This document shows, piece after piece, positions 54,750 to 63,156 of a stretch of DNA of 64,000 nucleotides. Position numbers and translations under genes: made by a program. Position 1 is the stretch's first letter; each line of letters starts with the position of its first letter. Origin of the DNA: DATAPD01 sp036265385 (GTDB lineage: Bacteria > Acidobacteriota > Terriglobia > Terriglobales > Acidobacteriaceae); the NCBI GenBank assembly GCA_036265385.1, contig DATAPD010000032.1:131367-195366 (forward strand). The letters run 5' to 3'. The notes beneath the pieces were generated by a model. That model was not told the DNA's origin. It saw nothing but the letters and a program-made list of their open reading frames with translations, and did not search any database.

Positions 54750-56870
54750 ATGACGACCGAGACGCTGAATTCTCTTTCTAAAGCATCCTCTGCCTACTTG
54801 CGTTCGGCAATGCACCAGCCGATTCGCTGGCACGAGTGGGGCGAGGAGGCGTTCGCGACCGCACAGCGCGAGAACAAGCCCATGCTGCTCGATATTGGCG
54901 CAGTCTGGTGCCATTGGTGCCATGTGATGGACCGCGAATCGTATGACGATCCGGAGGTCGCCAATATCGTCAATGAGCATTTTGTTGCCGTGAAAGTGGA
55001 TCGCGACGAACGACCTGATATTGACAGCCGCTACCAGGCGGCTGTGAGCGCGATCAGTGGACAGGGCGGCTGGCCCTTAACAGCATTCCTTACTTCAGAT
55101 GGGAAGCCGTTCTATGGCGGCACATATTTTCCGCCACATGACCAATATGGCCGTCCGAGCTTTAAGCGTGTTTTGCTTTCGATCTCAAACGCCTATCACG
55201 AGAAGCATGAGGACGTGCAAGAGCAGGCACAGTTAGTTACGCAAGCGGTCTCTAATGCCGAGTCCTTCGCGGGACGGCAGGGGAACTTTAACGAGCGAAT
55301 AATTGAAACAATCATTAAGTCGACGGTGGGAATGTTCGACGCGACAAATGGGGGATTCGGGCATGCACCGAAGTTTCCTCATGCCTCTGCGATCGATTTG
55401 CTGATTGATCACTCTGCGCGAAAGAAAGATCAAGCCACGCAAAACGTGTACGTCACCACACTGGAGAAGATGGCGTATGGCGGCGTTTACGATCAACTGG
55501 CAGGCGGCTTCCATCGCTACTCAGTTGACGAGCGATGGATCGTGCCGCACTTCGAGAAGATGTCCTATGACAACTCGGAGCTGCTCAAGAATTACGTTCA
55601 CGCATACCAGGCAACGCAGAATGAATTCTTCGCGAATGTTGCGCGCGACATTATCCGGTGGGTCGATGAATGGTTGACGGACCGGGAGCATGGCGGGTTC
55701 TACGCTTCTCAGGATGCGGACTATTCGATGGAGGACGATGGCGACTACTTCACGTGGACGCTGGAGGAAGCCAAGGCCGTACTCAACCCGGAGGAATTGG
55801 CTGTTGCGGCATTGCATTTCGACATCGGCGAAACTGGAGAGATGCACCACAATCCGAACAAAAACGTGTTGTGGATTCGAGTCTCGTTGGATGAAATTGC
55901 TGCCAAGCTCGGGCTCCCGAGGGACCGCGTCGAAACACTTCTAACGGATGCAAAGAAGAAGTTATACGAGTCCCGGTTACAGCGCCCGACTCCGTATGTC
56001 GACAAGACGGTTTACACCAGCTGGAATGCCATGTTTGTCTCGGCTTACCTGGAGGCATTCAAGGCGCTTGGACTCGATGAAGCACGGCGTTTTGCCCTGC
56101 GCTCACTCGACCGCATTCTCTCCGATGCATGGGATAAGGATCGAATGTCGCATGTCATTGCCTATTCGGATCCCGCTGCTCCCCATAGATCTGTGAACGG
56201 TGGCCTGGATGATTACGCATTCTCCGCAATCGCCTGCCTCGACGCATTCGAGGCAACGGGAGACCTGACTTACTTCAGATATGCGAGACAGATCGCCGAC
56301 ACGATGATCGAGAGATTCTTCGATCCGGCGGGGGGTGGGTTTTTCGATACAGAAGATGCCAGTGCCGAAACGACGTTGCCGGGCGTGCTCTCGGCTCGTC
56401 GAAAACCCTTCCAGGATTCGCCGACGCCAGCTGGAAATTCCGCCGCCGCGATTCTGCTGATGCGTCTCCATCTCTACACAAATGAATCAACGTACAAAGA
56501 TCGCGCGGAACAGACACTTGAAGTTTTTGCCGGCGTTGCTGGACAGGCTGGATTGTTTGCTGCGACCTATGGAATTGCCGCGGTGCATTTCGCCCAACCG
56601 CAGCAGCAGATTATTGTGCTGGGGAGCGATGAGCCCGCAATGCAGCTGTATCGCGCCGCAATGCAGGGGTTCCGTTTGACTCGCTCTGTTGTGCACTTAC
56701 CAACGCATGAAGCCAATCCGCAGTCGCTTCCACCAGCGCTGGCGGAAACACTTCCAAACTTACCGGGAGTCAACGGCGGTCAGGCGCTTGCCGTTGTTTG
56801 CGAAGGATTCCGTTGTTTGCCGCCATTCACGGATCCAGAAGCACTCTCAAAGTCCGTCAACGCTCTGTGA
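54750..56870 (+). CDS. DUF255 thioredoxin-domain protein (YyaL/SSP411-like)
   Basis: 706 residues. The N-terminal thioredoxin fold has the motif GAVWCHWCHVMDRESYDDP (CxxC) and VKVDRDERPDIDSRYQAAVS. The long C-terminal part is an (alpha/alpha)6 barrel-like region with GGFGHAPKFPHASAIDLLI, GVYDQLAGGFHRYSVDERWIVPHFEKMSYDN and FYASQDADY, the family's conserved blocks. Homologues are called spermatogenesis-associated protein 20; the enzymatic role is unclear, though the barrel resembles glycan epimerase/hydrolase folds. Single gene, ending in front of the micro-peptide genes. Confidence 0.9.
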   Translation: MTTETLNSLSKASSAYLRSAMHQPIRWHEWGEEAFATAQRENKPMLLDIGAVWCHWCHVMDRESYDDPEVANIVNEHFVAVKVDRDERPDIDSRYQAAVSAISGQGGWPLTAFLTSDGKPFYGGTYFPPHDQYGRPSFKRVLLSISNAYHEKHEDVQEQAQLVTQAVSNAESFAGRQGNFNERIIETIIKSTVGMFDATNGGFGHAPKFPHASAIDLLIDHSARKKDQATQNVYVTTLEKMAYGGVYDQLAGGFHRYSVDERWIVPHFEKMSYDNSELLKNYVHAYQATQNEFFANVARDIIRWVDEWLTDREHGGFYASQDADYSMEDDGDYFTWTLEEAKAVLNPEELAVAALHFDIGETGEMHHNPNKNVLWIRVSLDEIAAKLGLPRDRVETLLTDAKKKLYESRLQRPTPYVDKTVYTSWNAMFVSAYLEAFKALGLDEARRFALRSLDRILSDAWDKDRMSHVIAYSDPAAPHRSVNGGLDDYAFSAIACLDAFEATGDLTYFRYARQIADTMIERFFDPAGGGFFDTEDASAETTLPGVLSARRKPFQDSPTPAGNSAAAILLMRLHLYTNESTYKDRAEQTLEVFAGVAGQAGLFAATYGIAAVHFAQPQQQIIVLGSDEPAMQLYRAAMQGFRLTRSVVHLPTHEANPQSLPPALAETLPNLPGVNGGQALAVVCEGFRCLPPFTDPEALSKSVNAL

Positions 56871-56905
56871 TCGGAAAAAGAAAAGGGCTGACTTTTGTCA
56901 GCCCT
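56868..56905 (-). terminator. Rho-independent terminator of peptide gene 1 (minus strand)
   Basis: Perfect 9-bp stem AGGGCTGAC / GTCAGCCCT with a TTTT loop; on the minus strand followed by TTTTCTTTTTCC. It starts just after the stop of the DUF255 gene, for which it could act as a weaker plus-strand stop. Confidence 0.8.
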
Positions 56906-56963
56906 AAACCTTTCACTTTTACGAACTATTTTAACGGACAAATAAATTCAGCTTCGCCATTGG

Positions 56964-57101
56964 TTAGAGGGTGCAATTGGGTCTTGAAGGGGGGCACGTT
57001 GGTATGGGGCCAATGCCGGGAGCGGGAACTCTCGGAGCGGCTGCCATGTAGGTGCCCACCAAGCTCAGCAGCAGGACCAGCATCCTGACCGCATGCTTCA
57101 T
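56964..57101 (-). CDS. Secreted micro-peptide 1 (45 residues)
   Basis: ATG at 57101 with TAGGAGACGAACCC just before it; stop TAA at 56964. The protein is 45 residues: a basic N-terminus, a hydrophobic stretch (VRMLVLLLSLVGTYM) that looks like a signal peptide ending AAA, then a mature Pro-rich peptide APRVPAPGIGPIP, TCPPSRPNCTL with two cysteines. It matches peptide 2 (57417-57554) at 39 of 45 residues, while many codons differ silently, which argues for selection on the protein. It has its own -10 box and terminator. Too short for standard gene finders. No family recognised; function unknown (secreted signal, bacteriocin-like or envelope peptide are all possible). Confidence 0.8.
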   Translation of the reverse strand: MKHAVRMLVLLLSLVGTYMAAAPRVPAPGIGPIPTCPPSRPNCTL

Positions 57102-57128
57102 GGGTTCGTCTCCTATATTTGCGGAGCT

Positions 57129-57169
57129 TTATCGTGAAACGATAGTTAGCGCCGCGCCGGGATTATACA
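57129..57169 (-). promoter_or_regulatory. Promoter region of peptide gene 1
   Basis: TATAAT on the minus strand (ATTATA at 57162-57167), with a small hairpin TATCGT-TTC-ACGATA (about 57130-57144) in the leader. The leader is about 55 nt. Confidence 0.6.
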
Positions 57170-57307
57170 AGTCCTTCAGCGATCTTCATCCTACAAGTTG
57201 AAAATATTTTTCAGTTTGGTCCCAAACTGAACCTCAGCGGGCTCAGAGTTATGAAGATTCAGGCGCCTTTATGAAGGCAAGGGCAACGCGCGCCAGTAAG
57301 ATGGGAA

Positions 57308-57348
57308 TCAAAAAATCCGGGCTGTCACTATGCAAAGTGATCAGCCCG
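57308..57348 (-). terminator. Rho-independent terminator of peptide gene 2 (minus strand)
   Basis: Stem CGGGCTG / CAGCCCG extended by CACT/AGTG with an internal bulge; on the minus strand followed by GATTTTTTGATT. Confidence 0.75.
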
Positions 57349-57416
57349 AAAAAAATCTAGGCCAAAGGCTAGGTCAGTTACCAATGAGGTTACTTTCGTG
57401 ACCTTGCCAAAAACAG

Positions 57417-57554
57417 CTACAAGCCGCAATTTGGTCGTGACGGTGGGCACATTGGTATCGGGCCGATCCCGGGAGCGGGAACTCTCGGAGCAGCGGCCAT
57501 ATAAGTGCCCATCAAGCCAAGCATCAGGACCAGCATCCTGACTGCACGTTTCAT
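57417..57554 (-). CDS. Secreted micro-peptide 2 (45 residues)
   Basis: ATG at 57554 with AAGGAGAAAACCC before it; stop TAG at 57417. It is 45 residues and differs from peptide 1 only at positions 3 (R/H), 11, 13 and 15 within the signal region, and 35 and 44 in the mature part. The mature part APRVPAPGIGPIP, MCPPSRPNCGL is otherwise identical, including both cysteines. The gene lies 0.3 kb upstream of its paralogue, in the same direction, and has a TATAAT box inside a perfect 27-bp dyad (57603-57629) and its own terminator, so the two are separately transcribed copies. Function unknown. Confidence 0.8.
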   Translation of the reverse strand: MKRAVRMLVLMLGLMGTYMAAAPRVPAPGIGPIPMCPPSRPNCGL

Positions 57555-57602
57555 GGGTTTTCTCCTTACTAGCGAGTGAACTCTTGGAGGAGTAACTCAC
57601 AC

Positions 57603-57629
57603 GCGCACCGCATTATACAGGCGGTGCGC
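57603..57629 (-). promoter_or_regulatory. Promoter of peptide gene 2 with -10 box inside a perfect inverted repeat
   Basis: GCGCACCGC-ATTATACAG-GCGGTGCGC: 9-bp arms are perfect complements and the 9-bp centre contains the minus-strand TATAAT. A repressor bound here would cover the -10. The rest of the gap up to 57855 holds only two GTCAGTTG-type half repeats and no gene. Confidence 0.6.
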
Positions 57630-57855
57630 AAGTTTTTTTGCACAAATCACGGTGCAGCCCTCCCCTCATCCCGTTAGCTGTCCGAGCCAGCCTGCATCAT
57701 CCATATCTCAAAGAGAAGCTTGCACTTAAACCCTAGAGTTTTACATTAGGAATCGAAAATAATTTGGTTGGCGGTTGGAAAGTACCGCTGCAATCTGTCG
57801 GACGGATAACGGTCAGTTGAGTTGGGTATTGAACGGACTTTCAGACGGACTACTG

Positions 57856-58809
57856 TCAGTTGGTTTTTGGCTCGTGTTCGGCAGGCTGAGATACAGAGGA
57901 ATCGATATCACGGGGCGTGGGGTTAGGCGGATACTCGAAACGGAACGGATCGGAGCGAAACAATAAATCTGAGCTCTGGCCGGCTGCAGGCGAGTTCGAA
58001 TTGTTTTTCGAAAACGCTCGTTCCACCATGCCTTCGAACATTGGTATTAGAGAGTCGGCGCCCACTGGACGCTGAAGATCAGAAAGACTCTGTTCCCAGC
58101 GGTGTGACTGTACAAGCGAGACTCTCGCCTCGCGTTCCGGACTCTCCGCAAGCATATAACCGAGCCAGATCAGGATTGAAGCATCCATTGCGATCAGGTT
58201 CGTAAGATTCATTGTGGTGGAGCTGATATAGCCGCCGATATTGAGAACGATCACTCCCATCTCCACGGTGGCAAAGGCGCCAAAGCCTAGCGCCAGACCA
58301 AAACTTTTCTGCTTCCAGGAGATTCCCAGGTATTTCGAAAACACCAAGAGGAACAGCACAAGACCGCATTGAGTGAGCCGCACGCTTCGATGCAGTGTGA
58401 AAATGGCGTGTGCGATAGGGCCCTGGTCCACAGTGGGTTTCGAGAAGGCGACTACGGCCGAAACGAGAAGCATCACTAGCGCTGCCCACTTGAATAAGAC
58501 AGTGCCTAGATCCTTAAGCGTGTGATAGGGGCGAAATACATCGATAAAGATCTCGTGGATAACGCGGAAACCCAACACTACGTATACGGCCATGTTGACC
58601 CAGAAACCGTAGTAGTACCACCTGTAGCTTCCGGCCAAGTAAATAGGAAACAGGACTGAAAACTGCAAGATGTCCCAAAGCAAAAACGCGTAAAACGCGG
58701 GGAAATTCTTGTTCAGCTTGCGTTTCCACATCACGAACGCGACCACCGTTTCAGCTACGGGCTGGAAACCCCATAGGATCAAGTAGGCGAGTTGGACGTG
58801 ATCGTTCAT
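57856..58809 (-). CDS. Seven-helix membrane protein, unknown function
   Basis: 317 residues. About seven hydrophobic segments (LAYLILWGFQPVAETVVAFV, FYAFLLWDILQFSVLFPIYL, YYGFWVNMAVYVVLGFRVIH, WAALVMLLVSAVVAF, LTQCGLVLFLLVFSKYL, GFGAFATVEMGVIVLNIGG, AMDASILIWLGYMLA) are followed by a soluble, Ser/Pro-rich tail of about 90 residues. I associate this plan with acidobacterial proteins of unknown role. No metal or catalytic motif stands out. Single gene. Confidence 0.7.
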   Translation of the reverse strand: MNDHVQLAYLILWGFQPVAETVVAFVMWKRKLNKNFPAFYAFLLWDILQFSVLFPIYLAGSYRWYYYGFWVNMAVYVVLGFRVIHEIFIDVFRPYHTLKDLGTVLFKWAALVMLLVSAVVAFSKPTVDQGPIAHAIFTLHRSVRLTQCGLVLFLLVFSKYLGISWKQKSFGLALGFGAFATVEMGVIVLNIGGYISSTTMNLTNLIAMDASILIWLGYMLAESPEREARVSLVQSHRWEQSLSDLQRPVGADSLIPMFEGMVERAFSKNNSNSPAAGQSSDLLFRSDPFRFEYPPNPTPRDIDSSVSQPAEHEPKTN

Positions 58810-58965
58810 GCTAACGAATTGAATCGGCTAGTCGGTCCCATACCTACACGCCGAGCCCCTCCGTAACTTAGCAGGTCTATACGTGAGGTCAATGAACGAA
58901 AGTAACCGTGGGTAACTGTTACTTCTGGTGTTATGGGGGAGGAAGGAATCAAAACTGCTTAAATG

Positions 58966-59394
58966 TCAGATCTCCGACTGGATATAGGCTCGCATCATGC
59001 GAACCTCGCCATCCCTCTCATCCAGATCGTGCATCACGATGTCTCGGAGGGAAACTACGCCCCGAAGCTGGCGCCCCTCGCAGACCGGCAGGTGCCGGAA
59101 ACCATGGCGGTGCATGAGTTGGCGGCAATCATCCACCGTGGTGAGTGGTTCCACCGTAAGTGGCTCATCCGTCATGACTTCAGAGACCAAGGTTTTTGAG
59201 GGATCTCGTCCCTCAACGACCACGCGCTTCATAAGGTCTCGCTCTGAAAAGATGCCGACCAAAACTCCATCCGTAATGACCGGTACTGCGCCGATATTCC
59301 TTTCGACCATGATTCGTGCGACCTCCAGCACAGTCTGGGTGGAACTGACACTGTGTGTCTGCTGGTCCCGAACCAGTTCAAAGATGCATCCCAT
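58966..59394 (-). CDS. CBS-domain protein
   Basis: 142 residues from the ATG at 59394 (GGAGGCGTTA before it). It is a CBS pair: VSSTQTVLEVARIMVERNIGAVPVITDGVLVGIFSERDLMKRVV and TVEPLTTVDDCRQLMHRHGFRHLPVCEGRQLRGVVSLRDIVMHDL. CBS pairs bind adenine nucleotides and regulate partner proteins; here it is free-standing, like many stress-associated CBS proteins. The tail (RMMRAYIQSEI) is typical. Confidence 0.85.
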   Translation of the reverse strand: MGCIFELVRDQQTHSVSSTQTVLEVARIMVERNIGAVPVITDGVLVGIFSERDLMKRVVVEGRDPSKTLVSEVMTDEPLTVEPLTTVDDCRQLMHRHGFRHLPVCEGRQLRGVVSLRDIVMHDLDERDGEVRMMRAYIQSEI

Positions 59395-59617
59395 TAACGC
59401 CTCCGTTTCTCGCGGGAGGAACCGGCCATCCTCAGTACGCCGGGCAGTTCTGAGGGCTGAGTATAGGACGAAACCAGCTTGGGTCAAGGCCAAAAACACC
59501 TGGATAATCTAGTAGGGATTCCCGTGTATCTAGCAGGTCCTAGATTGATCGTCGTCCGCAACGGCGCGGAGTACCATAGCTGTTTCATCCAAAACTCATT
59601 GAAGGAGCTGCAAATCC

Positions 59618-60262
59618 ATGTTTACCGGCATTATCGAGGAAGTCGGACGAATTACCCGAATCACGCAACACGGCGAAAATCGACGCATTACCATCGACGC
59701 GAAAAATACTCCAAAACAACTGGGCACAGGACAAAGCGTTGCGGTTAGCGGCGTGTGCCTGACGGCACTCGATATTAAGCCGACATCGTTCTGCGCGGAC
59801 CTGGCTCCGGAAACCTGGGAGCGCACGTCCTTTTCGCGAACACGCGAGGGAGTTTTGGTGAACCTGGAATTACCCATGAAGGCCGATGGGCGCTTTGGAG
59901 GACATATCGTTCAGGGACACGTAGATGGAATCGGGAAACTTCTATCTTTCGATCGCATCGGAGATTCCGAGAATTGGTGGCTGCACATCGAGATTCCACG
60001 GAATGTAGAGAAATACACCGTTTTCAAGGGCTCAATCTCTATTGAAGGAATCAGCTTGACGGTTGCAAAGTTGCAGGATCAGAAGTGCACAATCGCCATC
60101 ATTCCGCACACAGTCGAGATGACCAACCTCGGCACACTCAAGCCCGGTGACGCCCTGAATTTGGAAGCCGACGTGATTGCAAAATATGTCGAGAAGATGA
60201 TGAAAGGCGATCCAGAATCAAGCAGTCTCAATGTTGAAGAACTCGTTCGCCAGGGATTCTGA
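59618..60262 (+). CDS. ribE: Riboflavin synthase, alpha subunit
   Basis: 214 residues, starting MFTGIIEEVGRITRI, the universal opening, with GAAGGAGCTG before the ATG. The two lumazine-binding halves each carry the motif: GQSVAVSGVCLTALDI, PMKADGRFGGHIVQGHVDGIG, then SIEGISLTVAKLQ and TVEMTNLGTLKPGDALNLE, ending YVEKMM. It joins two lumazines to give riboflavin. No FMN riboswitch is seen upstream, and no other rib gene is in the window. Confidence 0.94.
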   Translation: MFTGIIEEVGRITRITQHGENRRITIDAKNTPKQLGTGQSVAVSGVCLTALDIKPTSFCADLAPETWERTSFSRTREGVLVNLELPMKADGRFGGHIVQGHVDGIGKLLSFDRIGDSENWWLHIEIPRNVEKYTVFKGSISIEGISLTVAKLQDQKCTIAIIPHTVEMTNLGTLKPGDALNLEADVIAKYVEKMMKGDPESSSLNVEELVRQGF

Positions 60263-60266
60263 TTGG

Positions 60267-61748
60267 CTAGTAGGCCCACCAGGGAGCGGCAGGCGCGCCG
60301 GAAGGCATGGTCTGGCCTCGGATGCTGGTGAACACATTGCGGCCGTAGAAGAAGGGTAATCCCCAATCGAAACCGCCCGACATTGGGCCCGCCAGCGTAC
60401 TAAAAGCAGCCGCGCTTGGATTGCTGTTGAACAAGTTCTGTGCGTTGTCGACCGTAAAAGAAATATTCGTCTGCGTTCCATTCTGCCCGTGATTCACGGC
60501 GGTGAGGTGGAGCGTCGAAGGCGGGCAGAAAAAACCTGAGGCAGTCGTGCACGTGGCGATTGCTGAATCCGGGAAAAACAATCCATTGGAACCGCTATCG
60601 ACGAAGCTGCTCGTGAGCGTCCGACTGTTGAAAGCGGTTGTGAAGTTGTCGACGTTGTTCAGCGTTTGAATCGTGGCGCTTCCTAAAGCATTATTCGCTT
60701 GCGTGCCAATTCCGAAGATCAAGTTGCCGCTCGCCGTCGTAGCTGTGCCGGAGAGCGACTGCATCTGAACCAAAACTCCGTTGTTGTCGACCGGAAATTT
60801 CACAACAGGATTCGTAATCTGCTCTGCCAGACTCACGAAAGCAGGCTGACATCCACCGGAGGTCGAACAGTTGTAATAGGCGGGCACTGGCGGTGTGGGC
60901 CGACCGCTGGAAGAATCACAAGCAGGGCCACAGTCTTGCGCTTCGGTTCCTACGCCCAGAATTCCATTCGCTCCTAAGGCGGCAAGCGAATTGTTATTGG
61001 ACCCACCCGCTGCACAGGAGGTCGGGATTGCGAAACCGGTCGGATCGGCGATCAATTGAACAGAAACACTCGACGCCTGCTCGCCTGCAAGGTGCACGTC
61101 TGCTGCGGCAACCTGTCCCCAAAGAAACGAGCCGTCCACGAACTGCACGCAATTGTTGATTGTGCTGCCCCCGGAAGTCAGGGGCGCCAGCGGAAGTGTG
61201 ACGGCAGATTTCAGTAAGCGCAACCCGAACGAACCCGTGTCGACGAGCACGCCGCCGATAGTTTGGCAGTTCGAAGTTCCCGGGACACACAAGGTGACGT
61301 TTGCGAAAGCCCCATTTGCGTAAAGTTGACCGGGAACTGGACCACCATTAACGCTAAGCGATAACACATTCGCTTGCGCACCACCGGACGTCACTGTTAT
61401 TTGCAAGGTCGCAGAGGCGGCTGGATTCGCTTTCGAGGTAGCACGCACGGTTACGGTCTGACTTGACGATACCGCCGATGGCGCTGTGTACGTGACTGAG
61501 GTAGTTGTGACATCACTGAGAGAACCGACACCGGTGAGCGTCCAAGAGACTCCGCTTCCACTCGCGTCATTCGCAACCGTTGCTGTAATGGGTAAGGATT
61601 GGCTAACGGCGAGTGTCTGGGCCGTTGAAGGACTGAGCGTTACCGAGCCAACAATACGCTGCGACGAAGATCCTCCTCCGCAGCCTGCGATGAGGAGGAT
61701 CAATACGAGGATTCCCGCAAATAGAAAATTGGGCAGTTGTCTCGTCAA
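60267..61748 (-). CDS. DUF3443 lipoprotein
   Basis: 493 residues from a TTG that overlaps the stop of the DUF2844 gene (TTGA at 61745-61748). Lipoprotein signal AGILVLILLIAGCGGGSSS (lipidated Cys). A Big/immunoglobulin-like domain (VTLSPSTAQTLAVSQSLPIT ... SVTYTAPSAVSSSQTVTVRA) spans about residues 35-120. The DUF3443 domain follows: GGVLVDTGSFGLRLLKSAV, NNCVQFVDGSFLWGQV, SSFVDSGSNGLFFPDSAI and FYGRNVFTSIRGQ. The DTGSFG/DSGSNG pairs resemble pepsin-type aspartic proteases (D-T/S-G twice), but activity is unproven. Confidence 0.85.
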   Translation of the reverse strand: MTRQLPNFLFAGILVLILLIAGCGGGSSSQRIVGSVTLSPSTAQTLAVSQSLPITATVANDASGSGVSWTLTGVGSLSDVTTTSVTYTAPSAVSSSQTVTVRATSKANPAASATLQITVTSGGAQANVLSLSVNGGPVPGQLYANGAFANVTLCVPGTSNCQTIGGVLVDTGSFGLRLLKSAVTLPLAPLTSGGSTINNCVQFVDGSFLWGQVAAADVHLAGEQASSVSVQLIADPTGFAIPTSCAAGGSNNNSLAALGANGILGVGTEAQDCGPACDSSSGRPTPPVPAYYNCSTSGGCQPAFVSLAEQITNPVVKFPVDNNGVLVQMQSLSGTATTASGNLIFGIGTQANNALGSATIQTLNNVDNFTTAFNSRTLTSSFVDSGSNGLFFPDSAIATCTTASGFFCPPSTLHLTAVNHGQNGTQTNISFTVDNAQNLFNSNPSAAAFSTLAGPMSGGFDWGLPFFYGRNVFTSIRGQTMPSGAPAAPWWAY

Positions 61749-62251
61749 TGGATCGAATCCAGAGCTACTCCCGTAGGAACCATGGCGGGAAGGTAGGCGC
61801 GCCCGGAATAAGCGCGCATGTGCCCGGTCATCTGCACGACTAGCCCAGGCAGTTGAATGTTAATCGGCCTTCGGCCGACATAGGACGCTTTTTGGGCGCG
61901 TACCGCTTCAGAGTATTGATCGAAATATTTGCCGAGAACTTGCTGAAGATCCGGAATGAATTGTCCCTGCCACGCGACAGCAAAAACCGATCCTTGCGGG
62001 GAGACAAATTCGCGCACTTGCGTGCCATGATCATCAGAGATTTCGTGAACCGAAATTCCGTTCACTTGCTGAACACGCACCGCGCCTCTCATTTGGACTC
62101 GGTCTGCTTCAACGGAAGAAACGGTGTCGCCGAGCGCGCACCATGCAAAAGCGGGACAGATGAGCGACAGCAGCACCAAAACGTATGCAGACCGAGGAAC
62201 AGTCGGGTAGCTAGCCACAAATCCCTTTGCTGAACGAAGCGGCACAATCAC
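61745..62251 (-). CDS. DUF2844 exported protein
   Basis: 168 residues with a signal peptide (YVLVLLSLICPAFAWCALG). The conserved stretch is VSSVEADRVQMRGAVRVQQV, ISVHEISDDHGTQVREFVSP and GSVFAVAWQGQFIPDLQQVLGKYF. DUF2844 genes are regularly found directly beside DUF3443 in Acidobacteria and Burkholderiales; here they overlap by four bases. The pair probably works in one envelope process. Confidence 0.82.
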   Translation of the reverse strand: MIVPLRSAKGFVASYPTVPRSAYVLVLLSLICPAFAWCALGDTVSSVEADRVQMRGAVRVQQVNGISVHEISDDHGTQVREFVSPQGSVFAVAWQGQFIPDLQQVLGKYFDQYSEAVRAQKASYVGRRPINIQLPGLVVQMTGHMRAYSGRAYLPAMVPTGVALDSIH

Positions 62252-62339
62252 TATTGAAATGATGGGATGCGAAGAGGTAGAGGGTAGCTGCCTCGGATGA
62301 TGTAAAAATCACTGAACAATCTGCGTAAACCTTGCCTTT

Positions 62340-63092
62340 TCAGGCTTCGAGCCGGAGTTCGTCCAGTTGCAAAAATTCCTGAACGATCGGTTCTTTGCAT
62401 TGTTCCATTTCGGCGTAGTTGCCGTAGAAAACTACACGCGCCTCGTGCAAGAAGATGATGCGGTCTGCCAATTTTTGTGCCAGTCGCATATCGTGCGTTA
62501 CGACGATGCTGGTGAGATGGAGCTGCACCTTAAGGCGAGAAATGAGATCGCCGAGCAACTGAGCCATGAGGGGATCGACCATCGTCGTAGGTTCGTCATA
62601 GAGAACACACTCAGGCTGCGCCGCCAGAGCGCGCGCAATCGCGACCGAGCGCTTCATCCCCGTTGAGAGATCGGAAGGGAGTTGGTCACGCATTTCTTTC
62701 ACAGCGACCATTTCGAGCAAGCCATCGACAATCTGGTAAATCTGGTCCTCGGAGAGATCCTGACGCTCGCGTAAAGGAAAGGCTACGTTCTCTCCCACGC
62801 TGAGGGAGTCAAACAACGCTCCGTTCTGAAAGACCATCGTGACTTTCTTTCGGATGGGCTCCAGTTGCTCCTCAGTGAAGTCAGTGATGTCTTCACCAGC
62901 CACAAACACGCGGCCAGAGTCCGGCTTGAGAAACCCCATAATTTGATGGAGCGAAACGGACTTCCCTACCCCGCTGCGTCCGAGGATGCACACGGTTTCA
63001 CCGGGGTACACATCGAAGCTCACGTCATTCAGAACGTGGTTGTCGCCGAATGCCTTCGAAACGTGTTTGAACTCAATGTAAGGAGCGGCCAT
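62340..63092 (-). CDS. mlaF: MlaF-type ABC transporter ATP-binding protein
   Basis: 250 residues. Walker A is CILGRSGVGKSVSLHQIMG, the Q-loop MVFQNGALFDSLSVGENVAF, the signature DLSTGMKRSVAIARALAAQP and Walker B CVLYDEPTTMVDPLMAQ; the switch His is in SIVVTHDMRLA. FQNGALFDSLSVGENVAFPL with RKKVTMVFQ identifies the phospholipid-transport (Mla) subgroup. It powers lipid trafficking between inner and outer membrane. No MlaE permease or MlaD gene is next to it, so the partners lie elsewhere. Upstream is mobA. Confidence 0.88.
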   Translation of the reverse strand: MAAPYIEFKHVSKAFGDNHVLNDVSFDVYPGETVCILGRSGVGKSVSLHQIMGFLKPDSGRVFVAGEDITDFTEEQLEPIRKKVTMVFQNGALFDSLSVGENVAFPLRERQDLSEDQIYQIVDGLLEMVAVKEMRDQLPSDLSTGMKRSVAIARALAAQPECVLYDEPTTMVDPLMAQLLGDLISRLKVQLHLTSIVVTHDMRLAQKLADRIIFLHEARVVFYGNYAEMEQCKEPIVQEFLQLDELRLEA

Positions 63093-63156
63093 GAAGATGG
63101 TTTCTTAGTAAGTAACACGGGCGGCGCTTTGGCTCAAGTTGCGCGACTGGCATTTA

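Noticed and set aside
58862..58935. A possible solo copy of the attC-like arm (GTGGGTAACTGTTACTTCTG then GGTGTTATG).
   Set aside because: It resembles site D over about 20 bp only, lacks the TCACTCATTGAC core and has no partner arm; chance or deep decay cannot be separated.
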